Below are positions 50,572-59,969 of a stretch of DNA of 64,000 bases, in pieces. The notes under the pieces were generated by a model. That model did not search any database, was not told where the DNA came from, and saw nothing but the letters and a program-made list of their open reading frames with translations. The position numbers and the translations under genes are program-made. Numbering within the stretch: the first letter of the stretch is position 1; each line of letters begins with the position of its first letter. The stretch is from Ruminococcus turbiniformis (GTDB lineage Bacteria; Bacillota; Clostridia; Lachnospirales; Lachnospiraceae), in the NCBI RefSeq assembly GCF_020687545.1, contig NZ_JAJEQX010000001.1, forward strand, positions 1 to 64,000. The letters run 5' to 3'.

Positions 50572-51477
50572 TTAATTATTCAGAATGTTGCTGCAGACTT
50601 CCTCTGAAATCAGGTAAACAATTCTTGAATCGTTAATCATCACATAACGGTTTCCATCTTCGTCGCTTCCTCCCATATACATTGTAAGAAGCTGTTCTTC
50701 ATCGTCCTCGGTATATGTCACTTCGACCGTTGTTCTGGATGCCTCATCAAGACCAAAGCCCGCCAGGTCTTCATCTGCCACAGAATAATCCGCCGCGTCC
50801 GTCAGATCCACCGCGCCAAGCCCTCCGGCAATTGCCGCGATATCCTCCTCCTGCTCTTCATCTTCACTGTCATAAGTTGTTGTCTCGCCATTCTGTGTAA
50901 TCACCTCTTTTACAAGATTGCCGCTTCCGATGCTCGGAAACGAATCAAGCACAGCCATATCCGAAAGCTGGTAATTCAGATCGTCAATCAGTGAACTTGC
51001 AACTGTATATACACTGTCAGTATCTCCTGTCGTCACATAATAGTCCCCGTTGGCTGTATCTCCAAAATAGATGGAAGTCACATTTCCGTCAGTATCTGTG
51101 TATTCAACAGTATATACCGGTTCGTCAAGCCCGTAGGCTGCCAATTCATCCCCATCCACGAGCTCACGCTCGGCAGTGATATCTCCCAGCGCCTCGGCGA
51201 AGTCTTCCGGGTAGGTCTGGTTCAGCGGGAAATCTCTGTCAGGCGAATAGTACCATGTTCCATCCTCTTTTACCAGTTCAATGCTTCCGTTTCCCACGTC
51301 AAAACTGATTGCGGTGATGTCCTCAGCATCCGTCTGCGTCACATGGACGACTGCCGCTTCCTCCTCTTCTTCCTGTTTTGCTTCCTGTTCGCTGTTCCAC
51401 GACTGAAGCGCGAAGTAAATAACCAGAAGCAGGACAAGCACCCCTGCAAGAATAATCACTCCTCTTTTTCTCTTCAC
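50572..51477 (-). CDS. DUF4340 membrane-anchored protein
   Basis: A 301-residue protein with one N-terminal membrane span after a basic KRKR stretch, then a repeated beta-rich extracytoplasmic region of the DUF4340 type (GSIELVKEDGTWYYSPDRDFPLN and YGLDEPVYTVEYTDTDGN). The start is GTG 51477, which shares a base with the TAG stop of the preceding gene and has GGAGG 8 bases before it. It is the last gene of a four-gene ABC operon. This family commonly accompanies GldG-type proteins, but its function is unknown. Confidence 0.8.
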   Translation of the reverse strand: MKRKRGVIILAGVLVLLLVIYFALQSWNSEQEAKQEEEEEAAVVHVTQTDAEDITAISFDVGNGSIELVKEDGTWYYSPDRDFPLNQTYPEDFAEALGDITAERELVDGDELAAYGLDEPVYTVEYTDTDGNVTSIYFGDTANGDYYVTTGDTDSVYTVASSLIDDLNYQLSDMAVLDSFPSIGSGNLVKEVITQNGETTTYDSEDEEQEEDIAAIAGGLGAVDLTDAADYSVADEDLAGFGLDEASRTTVEVTYTEDDEEQLLTMYMGGSDEDGNRYVMINDSRIVYLISEEVCSNILNN

Positions 51478-52988
51478 TACGCCTTCCTCCTTCTGAACCA
51501 TACAGCGAACCCTGCGATCAGAATCACAGCCGGGATTCCGAAGATCATAATCATGCTGAAAAGCCCTGCATGCTGTACTGTATTATACTCCACACTTAAG
51601 CTCTTTGCCTCAATCGACAGATTCTGTACGCCCTCGAAGTTTGCCGTCACCGCATTCATAAAGAGCTGTGTATTCTCAAGCTGTGAGAAGGAGTCAGTAA
51701 TGCCCTGATCGATAAGGCTTCCCGCTGTGATAACGGTAAGGCGGCTCTCCGCAGTTTCCTCACTCTCCTCACTCTCCTCACTGTCTGCTGACGTATCGGA
51801 TGAATCCTCATCTTCCCCGGATGAAAGTGTTACTGTCTCGGTGGCCGTCGCGCCGATCGCATAGGAGCCTTCAGTTTGGGCATCCTCTGTAATTGCATAC
51901 GCCTGGTCAGACGAGGACATAAAATCTGTCACGCTGATCGTATCTCTTTCCGGGTCTGCCAGATTCATTCCCTGCGCATAGGTAAGAAGTACCATCTGGG
52001 TGGAAATGCCTTCCGCCATATCTCCCGATACAGAAAGTTCCGGGAAAATATAGAAGTAATTGCCCTGATAGCACCTGGACGGATCTGCGATATATCCGTT
52101 CACCGGCTCCATGCCGTATTCTGTAAGGATACCGGAAAGATTTGCAAGCTCAGATGCGCCGGTTTCCCCGAAAATCACCATAATCTTGCCGCCTGATGCC
52201 AGATAATCCCTGAGCATCTGCGCCTCATCCTCTGACAGATCCGCCGTCGGCGCATACATAAGCAGAAGATCACAGTCTTCCGGGACAGCAGTCTCCATCA
52301 GCAGATTTGTCTCTGAGAGAAGATAGTTGTTTTTATCCAGCATATCAGTAATTGTTGAGGAAAGCTCTCCCTCCCCGTGTCCTGTCGTCTGGTAAATCGT
52401 CCTCTCCACATCGTTTGTCACATAGTTCACGGCGCTTGTAAGCTGCCCCTCTCCGTCAAACGAGGTATAGCTCATGCTGCCGTAATAATAATAAGAATAC
52501 TCGTCAAACACAAGGATATCATCAAAGGAAACTGTCGTCGTCTTTCCCGTATCCGCGCATGAGACAACAATCGTATCCTCCGAAGCGTCGTACTCTGTAA
52601 GAGCAGACGGATGCAGCACCGGGTCAATCCATTCAATATTAATCTTATTCGACAGCGCGTCATACTTGCTCAAAAAAGTCCGGATTCTCTCATCCGTCTC
52701 GTCCCTTACAGCCAGCACGGTCATATCTACATCCGACTCAAGGCTGTCAAGAAGTTCTGTTGTTGTATCCGAAATATCATATATTTTCGTGCTGCTCACA
52801 TCGAGGTTGCGGTACGCTTCCGGTATCTGTCCGACAATCAGATTAAACACAACAATTACCGCAATCACAAGTACTGTCACTCCGACACTGTAAGATCCGT
52901 GCTTTGTCCCTGAGGTATGGAAACTGTTTTTCAGTCCTTTTACGCCCTTTCCCCTGCCAATGCTTTTTATGCTTTTTAACTTATTCAT
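51477..52988 (-). CDS. GldG-type ABC-associated protein
   Basis: A 503-residue membrane protein with a hydrophobic segment near residue 40, a large extracytoplasmic portion of the ABC_transp_aux/GldG type (YDISDTTTELLDSLESDVDMTVLA near residue 70 and QTTGHGEGELSS near residue 195), an acidic Ser/Glu-rich insertion (about 405-430) and a C-terminal membrane span. In Bacteroidetes, GldG joins GldA and GldF for gliding motility, which this organism is unlikely to perform; the complex probably has another envelope role. ATG 52988 follows AGGAGGG. Confidence 0.82.
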   Translation of the reverse strand: MNKLKSIKSIGRGKGVKGLKNSFHTSGTKHGSYSVGVTVLVIAVIVVFNLIVGQIPEAYRNLDVSSTKIYDISDTTTELLDSLESDVDMTVLAVRDETDERIRTFLSKYDALSNKINIEWIDPVLHPSALTEYDASEDTIVVSCADTGKTTTVSFDDILVFDEYSYYYYGSMSYTSFDGEGQLTSAVNYVTNDVERTIYQTTGHGEGELSSTITDMLDKNNYLLSETNLLMETAVPEDCDLLLMYAPTADLSEDEAQMLRDYLASGGKIMVIFGETGASELANLSGILTEYGMEPVNGYIADPSRCYQGNYFYIFPELSVSGDMAEGISTQMVLLTYAQGMNLADPERDTISVTDFMSSSDQAYAITEDAQTEGSYAIGATATETVTLSSGEDEDSSDTSADSEESEESEETAESRLTVITAGSLIDQGITDSFSQLENTQLFMNAVTANFEGVQNLSIEAKSLSVEYNTVQHAGLFSMIMIFGIPAVILIAGFAVWFRRRKA

Positions 52989-53001
52989 GTTTTTGTCCCT
53001 C

Positions 53002-53868
53002 CTAACTCCAGCGTCTCTTCTGAATCGACTGTACTGTGAGGAACACAAACACAGCGATAAATGAAAGATACAGTGCAATTCCGGTCAAATCAACAATACT
53101 GTTGTCCGTAATGTCTGTAAATACAGAGGAAAGCGCCAGTCTTCCAAGAAGGTTTGTGAGCAGATTCTCATACATCTCTGACTTCACAACATAGACAATA
53201 ATGGCGGCAGCAGCACCGATAATCTCAAGTCCTCCCACAATGGCCACATTTCCTGTCATATTCCATATATAGAATACTACAACCGTGAGAATAATGATTA
53301 CACCTATCAGCCCGCTCACGGCTGAACTCGGCAGCATAGTAAGAATTGCTTCCCACAAATACAGCACAATCAGCACGCCAAAACTGCTGATAAACGCGAT
53401 CATCTGGCTCTCGGTAAGCGATGACATAAACATGCCGATGGCGGCGTACACACATCCCAGCAGGAAAAATACACCGATGGAAATATAATCAATCGTCAGA
53501 TATGCCGTTCCCTGCGACATGATAATCAGAGGAAATGCGCAGAAAATAATATTCGGTATTGCAATAACCGTCACCATGGCAAGATACTTGCCAATCACGA
53601 TTTTTGCCAGGCTTACCGGCGCTGTGAGAAGAAGCTGATCTGTCTTGTTCTTACGTTCCTCCGAGAAGCTTCTCATGGTTATCAGCGGGATTCCGACGAT
53701 AAATACAAGCTGAGATCCCGAAAGTGTATAGGAAAAATAAGGATATCCCGAAACCATGTTGTAAGCCATAAAATAAATTCCCGTATATGCGATCAGGAAC
53801 GCGATAAATACGCACCCGACCATAGACTGAAAATATGATTTCAGCTCCCTTTTATATATCGCCAGCAT
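53002..53868 (-). CDS. ABC-2 type transporter permease
   Basis: A 288-residue permease with about six membrane spans (GCVFIAFLIAYTGIYFMAY at the start, then several hydrophobic runs) and an EERKNKTDQLLLTAPV segment that contacts the ATPase. It overlaps the ATPase gene by 17 bases. GGAGGAGG precedes the ATG at 8 bases. The arrangement ATPase-permease-GldG-DUF4340 forms an export or envelope complex with unknown substrate. Confidence 0.9.
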   Translation of the reverse strand: MLAIYKRELKSYFQSMVGCVFIAFLIAYTGIYFMAYNMVSGYPYFSYTLSGSQLVFIVGIPLITMRSFSEERKNKTDQLLLTAPVSLAKIVIGKYLAMVTVIAIPNIIFCAFPLIIMSQGTAYLTIDYISIGVFFLLGCVYAAIGMFMSSLTESQMIAFISSFGVLIVLYLWEAILTMLPSSAVSGLIGVIIILTVVVFYIWNMTGNVAIVGGLEIIGAAAAIIVYVVKSEMYENLLTNLLGRLALSSVFTDITDNSIVDLTGIALYLSFIAVFVFLTVQSIQKRRWS

Positions 53869-54850
53869 TGTTCTTATCCTCCTCCCATTTCTTCTGCTTT
53901 CTGAACGCTTCCGGAACCGTCTCTTTCTGCGTCAGTTCCATAAATACGTCCTCAAGGCTGGTTCCCGCTGTCTTAAGTGTCAGAAGCGGTACGTCGGCCG
54001 ATGCAAAAGCACGGAATACACGTTCTCTTACATCCTCGTCTTTCTTCTGCCGGATCATAACATTTGAGATGCCGTTTCCGCCGGCTTTGATCTCCATCAT
54101 CTCAATCCCGGGCACATTTTTCAGAAGGAGACGGATCTCGGAAGGAACCGCTCTCGTCTCAAGTTCTACCGTACTGTTCTCGCCTAACATCTTTTCCAGA
54201 TTCTCGGGCGTATCGCTGGCGACCAGCTTACCTCTTGATATAATCAGTATGTAGTCACAGACTTCTCTGACCTCCGCCAGAATATGGGAGCTCAGTATTA
54301 CCGTATGTTTCTTTGCAAGCTTCCGGATCAGCTCCCTGATCTCTATGATCTGCTTCGGGTCAAGCCCCACCGTCGGCTCATCGAGTATAATCGTCTCCGG
54401 AAATCCGAGCACGGCCTGTGCAAGACCCACTCTCTGCCTGTATCCTTTGGAAAGATTTTTGATCAGACGGTTTTCCACATCTCTGACTCTGACCATCTTC
54501 TCTACTTCGGTTATCTCATCCTCTCTTTTTTTCTTCGGTATTCCTTTTAACTCTGCCGCAAACCGGAGATATTCCCGCACTGTCATATCCATGTACAGCG
54601 GCGGCTGTTCCGGAAGATAGCCGATATGCTTTTTCGCCTCCTCCGGTTCTTTTAAAATATCATGCCCGTCGATCAGTACCTGCCCCTCGGTGGCACCCAG
54701 ATACCCGGTCATGATGTTCATTGTTGTGGATTTGCCGGCGCCGTTGGGACCTAAAAAGCCATAGATCCGCCCTGCTTCAATCGTGAAGTCCAGGTGGTCT
54801 ACGGCCAGATGGTTCCCATATTTCTTTACCAGATTCCTCACTTCGATCAA
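53852..54850 (-). CDS. ABC transporter ATP-binding protein
   Basis: A 332-residue ATPase. Walker A is GPNGAGKSTT near residue 38, the Q-loop region is IGYLPEQPPLY, the signature is LSKGYRQRVGLAQ, and Walker B is ILDEPTVGLDP with the switch histidine in SSHIL. A C-terminal domain of about 110 residues goes beyond the core, as in CcmA/GldA-like exporters. The start is TTG 54850 with GGAGGG upstream. It heads the operon; the selenium operon lies 143 bases upstream on the same strand, and no clear terminator separates them. Confidence 0.93.
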   Translation of the reverse strand: MIEVRNLVKKYGNHLAVDHLDFTIEAGRIYGFLGPNGAGKSTTMNIMTGYLGATEGQVLIDGHDILKEPEEAKKHIGYLPEQPPLYMDMTVREYLRFAAELKGIPKKKREDEITEVEKMVRVRDVENRLIKNLSKGYRQRVGLAQAVLGFPETIILDEPTVGLDPKQIIEIRELIRKLAKKHTVILSSHILAEVREVCDYILIISRGKLVASDTPENLEKMLGENSTVELETRAVPSEIRLLLKNVPGIEMMEIKAGGNGISNVMIRQKKDEDVRERVFRAFASADVPLLTLKTAGTSLEDVFMELTQKETVPEAFRKQKKWEEDKNNAGDI

Positions 54851-54993
54851 GGTCTTACCCTCCTAAACATATATTTGCACTAAGCACGTTTAAAAAGGTA
54901 CCAGAATTGTGTGAAGGTTCTGTGTTGTAAGTGTGACAAAGCTTTGTATCTCAGCGCCGGTCCAGAAGGGGCAATGCGGCCGGTGAAGACTTC

Positions 54994-55239
54994 CTACCGC
55001 AGCATGCACTCGTGCAGCTCTTCCCGCTCGATGCCCTGTTCCTCCATAAGCCCGATCAGCGTCTCCCGGCAGGAAAGCGGCGCGCACCAGGCAAGGCCGC
55101 ACCCGGCTGATATCTCTCTCGGCACGGGAATCAGCCTGCCGGGAGCGTCTTTCTCCCGGCAGGCTTTCTCCATGGCCATGGCGTCCGCCGTTGTGTGAAA
55201 TGTGACTACAAGTTTCCGTTCTTTCTTCCTCATTGCCAT
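54994..55239 (-). CDS. DUF3343 protein, selenium-operon partner
   Basis: An 81-residue protein of the DUF3343 family. It carries RLIPVPREISAGCGLAWCAPL with conserved cysteines near residue 46, followed by another cysteine. The family often sits next to selD, yedE and yedF genes and is suspected, not proven, to carry sulfur or selenium. Here it is 29 bases downstream of the TusA-like gene at the end of the selenium operon. No membrane span or signal is seen. Confidence 0.82.
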   Translation of the reverse strand: MAMRKKERKLVVTFHTTADAMAMEKACREKDAPGRLIPVPREISAGCGLAWCAPLSCRETLIGLMEEQGIEREELHECMLR

Positions 55240-55268
55240 CTGTCTTTCCCGCTCTTTCCCACTCTTTT

Positions 55269-55472
55269 CTACTCGATCACAACAGCAAAGCCGTCATCCG
55301 TCTCTGTGGATGAAGCCTTCTTTCCGTGGTCTCTTGCATACTTTTCCACGTTCATCCTCTGGTGGGGTTCCGACACAAGCACCCGTACCGGCATCTCCCC
55401 GCTTTTCAGTGCGTCCTCCGTGAGCATAACCGGCTCCGGACAGGACAGCCCTCTTGCATCTACTTCTCTCAT
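55269..55472 (-). CDS. TusA/SirA-like sulfur-transfer protein
   Basis: A 67-residue TusA-family protein with the signature DARGLSCPEP; the persulfide- or selenide-carrying cysteine is residue 11. In YedE/YedF contexts such proteins are thought to move selenium or sulfur. It lies 21 bases downstream of yedE and 29 bases ahead of the DUF3343 gene. It is one of two TusA-type domains in this operon; the other is the N-terminal part of YedF. Confidence 0.9.
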   Translation of the reverse strand: MREVDARGLSCPEPVMLTEDALKSGEMPVRVLVSEPHQRMNVEKYARDHGKKASSTETDDGFAVVIE

Positions 55473-55493
55473 ATCTGTTCTCCTCCGAATCTT

Positions 55494-56591
55494 CTATCTG
55501 CCCTCGCTGCGCCTGTTTGTAAAGGCGATCACAAAGCATACGATAATACAGATAACAACTGCGACCTGTCCCGCGGGCGGCACGGCTCCGGCCGTCACCT
55601 CCTGCGTCTCCGCGTTTAATGCTGTCGCACTCGCCGCAAGGCCGAAATTATGCGCCATCGCAGCTCCGATAAACATTCCCAGCACCGTTACCGCCGAGTC
55701 GGACGATCCCTGTCCCGCAAGAATCAGCTGGCGCAGCGGACAGCCTCCCGCAAGCACTGCCGCGAATCCGACCGCATACATTCCGAGGATATTCCAGAGA
55801 TGCTGTGAGTGCGCGATAATGCCCGGCGTGTCAAACGCCGGAATGAACCGTCCTGTCGCCGCGTTAAAGATCAGCATCACAACAAAGAATCCCCCGATAA
55901 TGGTCAGAAGATCAAAGTTTCTCATCAGGATCACATCGCGGATGCTTCCTGCAAAGCACATTCTCGACTTCTGCGCAAAAACACCGAAAATCAGTCCTCC
56001 CGCAAGGGAGAGAAAGATCGGCGCGTGCATGCTTCCCGGTCCGCTCTGGCTGCTCTTTAAAAGCGTCGTCGCAAGCGCTATCACAAGGATTCCGAGCATA
56101 AGAACCGGAAGCACGCCTCCGCTTGCCCTGTTCGTCATATGTGCGCGTCCGAGACTGAACCCCTTCTTCAGCGCAATCACCCCGGTGCCGACTCCGAGGA
56201 TGAATCCGATCAGCGCCACCCATGCGTTCAGGTCCCCCGCCGACATACGGATAATCATGCGAAGCGGGCAGCCGAGAAACACAAGTGAACCGATTGCAAG
56301 GATCATCCCGAGAACAAATCTGGTCATCGGGGAAGATCCCGCCATGGAGCGGTATTCCTTCGTTGCCGCTGAGATCAGAAACGCTCCCAGCACAAGACCG
56401 ATGATCTCCGGTCTTGCATACTGTACAGTCTCGGTCTGATGAAGTCCGAGCGCGCCTGCCGTGTCTCTGATAAAGCACGCAATACAGAACGCCATGTTGG
56501 CCGGGTTGCCGAAATACGCAAGGCAGGCGGCAACGAGTCCGCAGACCACGCCTGAGAGCGCAAGTTTTTTCTTCGAATCTGTTAAGTTCAT
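55494..56591 (-). CDS. yedE: YedE-family putative selenium transporter
   Basis: A 365-residue integral membrane protein with about ten spans in two repeats of the YeeE/YedE (DUF395) type. Each repeat carries the family signature: GCPLRMIIR near residue 122 and GGCPLRQLILAG near residue 285. Association with selD, yedF, TusA and a cysteine desulfurase points to selenium (or thiosulfate-type) uptake; selenium is inferred from context. ATG 56591 follows AGGAGGG. It lies 88 bases behind the desulfurase stop. Confidence 0.88.
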   Translation of the reverse strand: MNLTDSKKKLALSGVVCGLVAACLAYFGNPANMAFCIACFIRDTAGALGLHQTETVQYARPEIIGLVLGAFLISAATKEYRSMAGSSPMTRFVLGMILAIGSLVFLGCPLRMIIRMSAGDLNAWVALIGFILGVGTGVIALKKGFSLGRAHMTNRASGGVLPVLMLGILVIALATTLLKSSQSGPGSMHAPIFLSLAGGLIFGVFAQKSRMCFAGSIRDVILMRNFDLLTIIGGFFVVMLIFNAATGRFIPAFDTPGIIAHSQHLWNILGMYAVGFAAVLAGGCPLRQLILAGQGSSDSAVTVLGMFIGAAMAHNFGLAASATALNAETQEVTAGAVPPAGQVAVVICIIVCFVIAFTNRRSEGR

Positions 56592-56679
56592 TATAATTCC
56601 CTCCTGCTGTTTCCTGTCCGGAAACCGGCATGGGCCTTTCCCCTTCACCTCCTGCATTCCGGGGCATACTTACCGGCTT

Positions 56680-57816
56680 TTATTCACATGCCAGTTCCCG
56701 CACTGCCCTTATGGCAGTATCGACTTCCTCTTCTGTGTTGAAATACGAGAAACTGAACCGCACCGCCCCCTGCTCCACAGTCCCGAGCGCCCGGTGCATA
56801 AGCGGAGCACAGTGGGCTCCGGGCCGGGTCACGATCCCGTATTCCATATTCAGCTCATCGCTGACTTCCGAAGAGTCATAATCCCGGATGTTTAACGAGA
56901 CAATGGCAGCTCTGTCATCCGTGTCAAAGTCTCCGTAAACCTTAATTCCGGGAATTCGGATAATACCCTCATAAAAACGGCGCATCAGGGAAAGCTCTCT
57001 CTTCCTTATCTCATCCGTACCTTTATCCATGATCCACGACACCGCCGCGCCCAGGCCGGCAATCCCGTGTCCGTTCAGCGTTCCCGCCTCCAGCGCGGCA
57101 GGCATCCGGGACGGATGGCGGGGATTGTATGTGTCCACTCCGCTTCCTCCGGACAGAAGCGGCCGGACAGAGAGACCCGGTCTGACGTACATGCCGCCGG
57201 TCCCCTGAGGTCCCATCAGCCCCTTGTGCCCGGTAAAGCAGAGGACATCAATTCCAAGCTTCTGCACATCAATCTCACACGCTCCGGCTGTCTGGGAGGC
57301 ATCCACCACAAACAGCAGCCCGTGTCTGCGCGCAGTCTCCCCCGCCTTCTTAAGGTCAATCATATTTCCCGTCAGATTGGACGCGTGAGTGCAGACAATG
57401 GCTTTTGTATTTTCACGCACCGCAGCCTCCATCTCCGCAAAGGAAATGCGGCCCTTCTCATCACATCCGAGAATGGTAAGTTCTGTCCCCCTCTCTTCGC
57501 ACTCCCTCAGCGGCCGGAGCACGGAATTGTGCTCAAGCACTGTTGTAATCACATGGTCCCCTCCGGCAAACAGTCCTTTTATGGCAATGTTCAGACTCTC
57601 TGTGGAGTTTGCCGTAAAGACAATCTGATTCGCATTCTCCGCGTGAAAAAAACGCGCCAGCTTTTCCCTCGTATCATAGATAACCCGTGACGCATCGAGC
57701 GCCGGACGCGACGCACCTCTCCCGGCATTTCCCATCGTGTCAAACGCGGCCATCACCGCCTCTTTCACCGCATCCGGTTTGTGAAGTGTGGTAGCGGCAT
57801 TGTCCATGTAGATCAT
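56680..57816 (-). CDS. Cysteine desulfurase-family PLP enzyme
   Basis: A 378-residue class-V aminotransferase-fold protein. PLP is bound by K198 in FTGHKGLMGPQGT; the substrate-side cysteine in RPGAHCAPLMHRALG lies near residue 337, and MDNAATT starts the protein. The sequence matches the cysteine desulfurase family next to selenium genes, which can release selenium from selenocysteine or sulfur from cysteine. It follows the LysR gene and has its own promoter (57902-57930). Whether it acts as selenocysteine lyase is inferred. Confidence 0.9.
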   Translation of the reverse strand: MIYMDNAATTLHKPDAVKEAVMAAFDTMGNAGRGASRPALDASRVIYDTREKLARFFHAENANQIVFTANSTESLNIAIKGLFAGGDHVITTVLEHNSVLRPLRECEERGTELTILGCDEKGRISFAEMEAAVRENTKAIVCTHASNLTGNMIDLKKAGETARRHGLLFVVDASQTAGACEIDVQKLGIDVLCFTGHKGLMGPQGTGGMYVRPGLSVRPLLSGGSGVDTYNPRHPSRMPAALEAGTLNGHGIAGLGAAVSWIMDKGTDEIRKRELSLMRRFYEGIIRIPGIKVYGDFDTDDRAAIVSLNIRDYDSSEVSDELNMEYGIVTRPGAHCAPLMHRALGTVEQGAVRFSFSYFNTEEEVDTAIRAVRELACE

Positions 57817-57901
57817 AATATTCGCTTCCTTTCTGCGTATCTGCCGTTCTCTTTTCTTCTCTGTCCGTTTCAGACCCGTCCGGGTATTATCCGTTAATCT
57901 C

Positions 57902-57930
57902 AGTATAATTCCCCGGCTTTTTTGCGTCTA
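57902..57930 (-). promoter_or_regulatory. Promoter of the desulfurase-yedE segment
   Basis: Minus-strand TAGACG (57925-57930) and TATACT (57902-57907) with a 17-base spacer, 86 bases before the desulfurase ATG, just after the lysR terminator. Confidence 0.55.
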
Positions 57931-57949
57931 ATTGAAAACTGCGATAAAA

Positions 57950-57986
57950 GGCTCCCGCTTATAGATCTTTTCTATAAGTGAGAGCC
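57950..57986 (-). terminator. Terminator after the selenium LysR gene
   Basis: GGCTCTCACTTATAGA and the near-complementary TCTATAAGCGGGAGCC form a 16-pair stem (two mismatches) with a 5-base loop, followed by TTTTAT on the minus strand. It divides yedF-selD-lysR from the downstream genes. Confidence 0.75.
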
Positions 57987-58898
57987 CCTTTCCTTCTGTA
58001 TCTCCGGATACATCTTTTTTACTGTCCTGATCAGTTTATCCGCCGCGGGAAGACTCGGATAATCCGCGTCAAATACAAGATTGATATTTCTCTTTCCGCC
58101 GCTCTCCCCGAGAGGGAACGCGAGCAGTTTCCCGCTCTTTATCTCTTCCTCCGCTGCCAGACGGGAAAGAATGGATATCCCCATGCCGCTTCCTACCGAC
58201 CGCTTGATCGTCTCCTGGTTTTCGATAATGGCGGCAACTTCCAGATCCGCCATGTCGATCCCCAGCTGTCTTAAAATCCGGCTGGTCTCCTTTCTCGTCC
58301 CTGAGCCTTCCTCCCTGAGGATCAGCGGCTCTTCCCTGATCCAGCTTCCGATCCTGCTGCCCTGCCGCTCTTTGAACCGCGCAAGAGCCGGCGCGATGAC
58401 GACCAGTTCATCCTGATAAAAGGGGATATATGTACACCCGCCCTTTTCGAGGACGGTTCCTGTAAATCCCACATCTGCCCTGTGGGACAGAATCATATCA
58501 ACCACGCCCCCGCTGTCCGTCTCGAAAAGCTTCAGCCGCTCCCCGGGCCAGCTCTCCCGGAACGCAGACATGATCTCCGGGAGGAGGTACTGGGAGGGAA
58601 CGGTGGACGCCGCGATCCTCAGCACACTCCCCGCCGGTCTTTTGTCAATTCCGAACCGCTCATATATCTTCTGCTCCAGTTCCAGCATCTGCCCGGCGTA
58701 GGCATACAGTTCCTTCCCGGACTCGGAAAGCGCCACTCCTTTTGTATTTCTCACAAGGAGACATGTATTCAGCTCCTTTTCCAGCGAAGCGATATGCGCG
58801 CTCACTGTCGGCTGCGTGAGATAGAGCTGTCTGGCAGCCGCGGAGAAGCTCTTTGTCTCCGCCACCCGCACAAACGCTTCAAGCTGTTTTAAGTTCAT
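57972..58898 (-). CDS. LysR-family regulator of the selenium operon
   Basis: A 308-residue LysR protein: helix-turn-helix at residues 1-62 (FSAAARQLYLTQPTVSAHIASLEKEL), then the effector domain with LRIAASTVPSQYLLPEI. Its ATG overlaps the stop of selD (ATGA), so it is translationally coupled to selD. The close relationship to regulators found beside selenium genes, and the position, make it a likely selenium-responsive regulator. The ligand is unknown. It is unrelated in sequence to the LysR at 25157-26044 beyond the family fold. Confidence 0.9.
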   Translation of the reverse strand: MNLKQLEAFVRVAETKSFSAAARQLYLTQPTVSAHIASLEKELNTCLLVRNTKGVALSESGKELYAYAGQMLELEQKIYERFGIDKRPAGSVLRIAASTVPSQYLLPEIMSAFRESWPGERLKLFETDSGGVVDMILSHRADVGFTGTVLEKGGCTYIPFYQDELVVIAPALARFKERQGSRIGSWIREEPLILREEGSGTRKETSRILRQLGIDMADLEVAAIIENQETIKRSVGSGMGISILSRLAAEEEIKSGKLLAFPLGESGGKRNINLVFDADYPSLPAADKLIRTVKKMYPEIQKERGSHL

Positions 58899-59956
58899 CT
58901 GATACTCACCTTTTCGCGCAGGCAGATCCTCGGGTGATCTGTCCCGCTCTCTTTCACTTTTCCGACCACAGAGACCTTTGTCCCCAGATCCGCCCGCTCA
59001 AGAGCCTCGAGCATCCGCTCCGCCTCATCTGCCGGCACCGCGAACAGAAGCCCGCCCGACGTCTGGGGATCACTCAGAAGATCCACATACACTTCCTCAA
59101 GTGTTCCCGGATCAAGCAGATTCTGTACATGACGCTGGTTGCGGTAAGCGCCTCCGGGAATAAGTCCCATCTCCGCGTATTCTTTCGCGCCTTCCATAAA
59201 CGCGATGTCACCGGCGCCGATCTCAATCACCGCCCCGCTGGCGGACGCTATCTCGGAACAGTGCCCCAGCAGGCCGAATCCGGTCACGTCCGTACAGGCA
59301 TGAACCGTAAACTTCTGCGCTGTCTCCTTCGCCTTTCTGTTAAGCGAGGTCATGACACGGATTGCCTCTCTCTCAGCCGCTTCTGATGCCATCTGAGCCT
59401 TCACCGCAGTATTGACGATACCGCTTCCGAGCTGTTTGGTCAGAATCAGCACGTCCCCCGCACGGCATCCGTAATTTTTATATACCCGGTCCGGATGGAC
59501 AAGTCCCATGACGGAAAGTCCGTACTTCGGAACGTCGTCCTGGATGGAGTGGCCTCCCACAAGGACAGCGCCCGCCTCCCGGACTTTGTCTGCCCCTCCT
59601 CTAAGGATCTCCCCCAGCACATCCGGATCCACGTTCTCCGGAAAGCACACGATGTTGAGTGCGATCTTCGGCTCTCCTCCCATCGCGTACACATCGCTTA
59701 ATGCATTGGTCGCCGCAACCTGCCCGAATGTATACGGATCATCCACAACCGGGGTGAAAAAGTCAAGTGTCTGGATCGCCGCGATCTCATCCGTAATCCG
59801 GTAGACCGCCGCGTCGTCCGAAGTCTCAAATCCCACGATCAGATCCTGATCGCTGAACTTCGGCAGTCTTCCCAGCACTTTTGAGAGAGTGTCCGGCCCG
59901 ATCTTTGCCGCGCATCCCCCGTGTTTTGCAAACTGTGTCAAACGGATTTTCTCCAT
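58895..59956 (-). CDS. selD: Selenide, water dikinase
   Basis: A 353-residue enzyme making selenophosphate from selenide and ATP. The glycine-rich N-terminal loop KHGGCAAK holds C15 and K18, matching the essential Cys17 and Lys20 of E. coli; there is no in-frame TGA, so this is the cysteine form and not a selenoprotein. ATP-binding aspartates appear in GFETSDDAAVY, and GGHSIQDDVPKYG and HACTDVTGFGLLGH follow. It lies 13 bases downstream of yedF. No selA, selB or tRNA-Sec gene is in the window. Confidence 0.95.
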   Translation of the reverse strand: MEKIRLTQFAKHGGCAAKIGPDTLSKVLGRLPKFSDQDLIVGFETSDDAAVYRITDEIAAIQTLDFFTPVVDDPYTFGQVAATNALSDVYAMGGEPKIALNIVCFPENVDPDVLGEILRGGADKVREAGAVLVGGHSIQDDVPKYGLSVMGLVHPDRVYKNYGCRAGDVLILTKQLGSGIVNTAVKAQMASEAAEREAIRVMTSLNRKAKETAQKFTVHACTDVTGFGLLGHCSEIASASGAVIEIGAGDIAFMEGAKEYAEMGLIPGGAYRNQRHVQNLLDPGTLEEVYVDLLSDPQTSGGLLFAVPADEAERMLEALERADLGTKVSVVGKVKESGTDHPRICLREKVSIR

Positions 59957-59969
59957 TTACATACACCTC

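Noticed and set aside
55195-56439. Plus-strand frame of 414 codons opposite yedE and the TusA-like gene
   Set aside because: The minus strand has two intact membrane repeats with GCPLR signatures; the antisense peptide has no family features.
58895-59956. Possible selenocysteine (TGA) in selD
   Set aside because: The active-site codon reads cysteine (KHGGCAAK), and the frame has no internal TGA.
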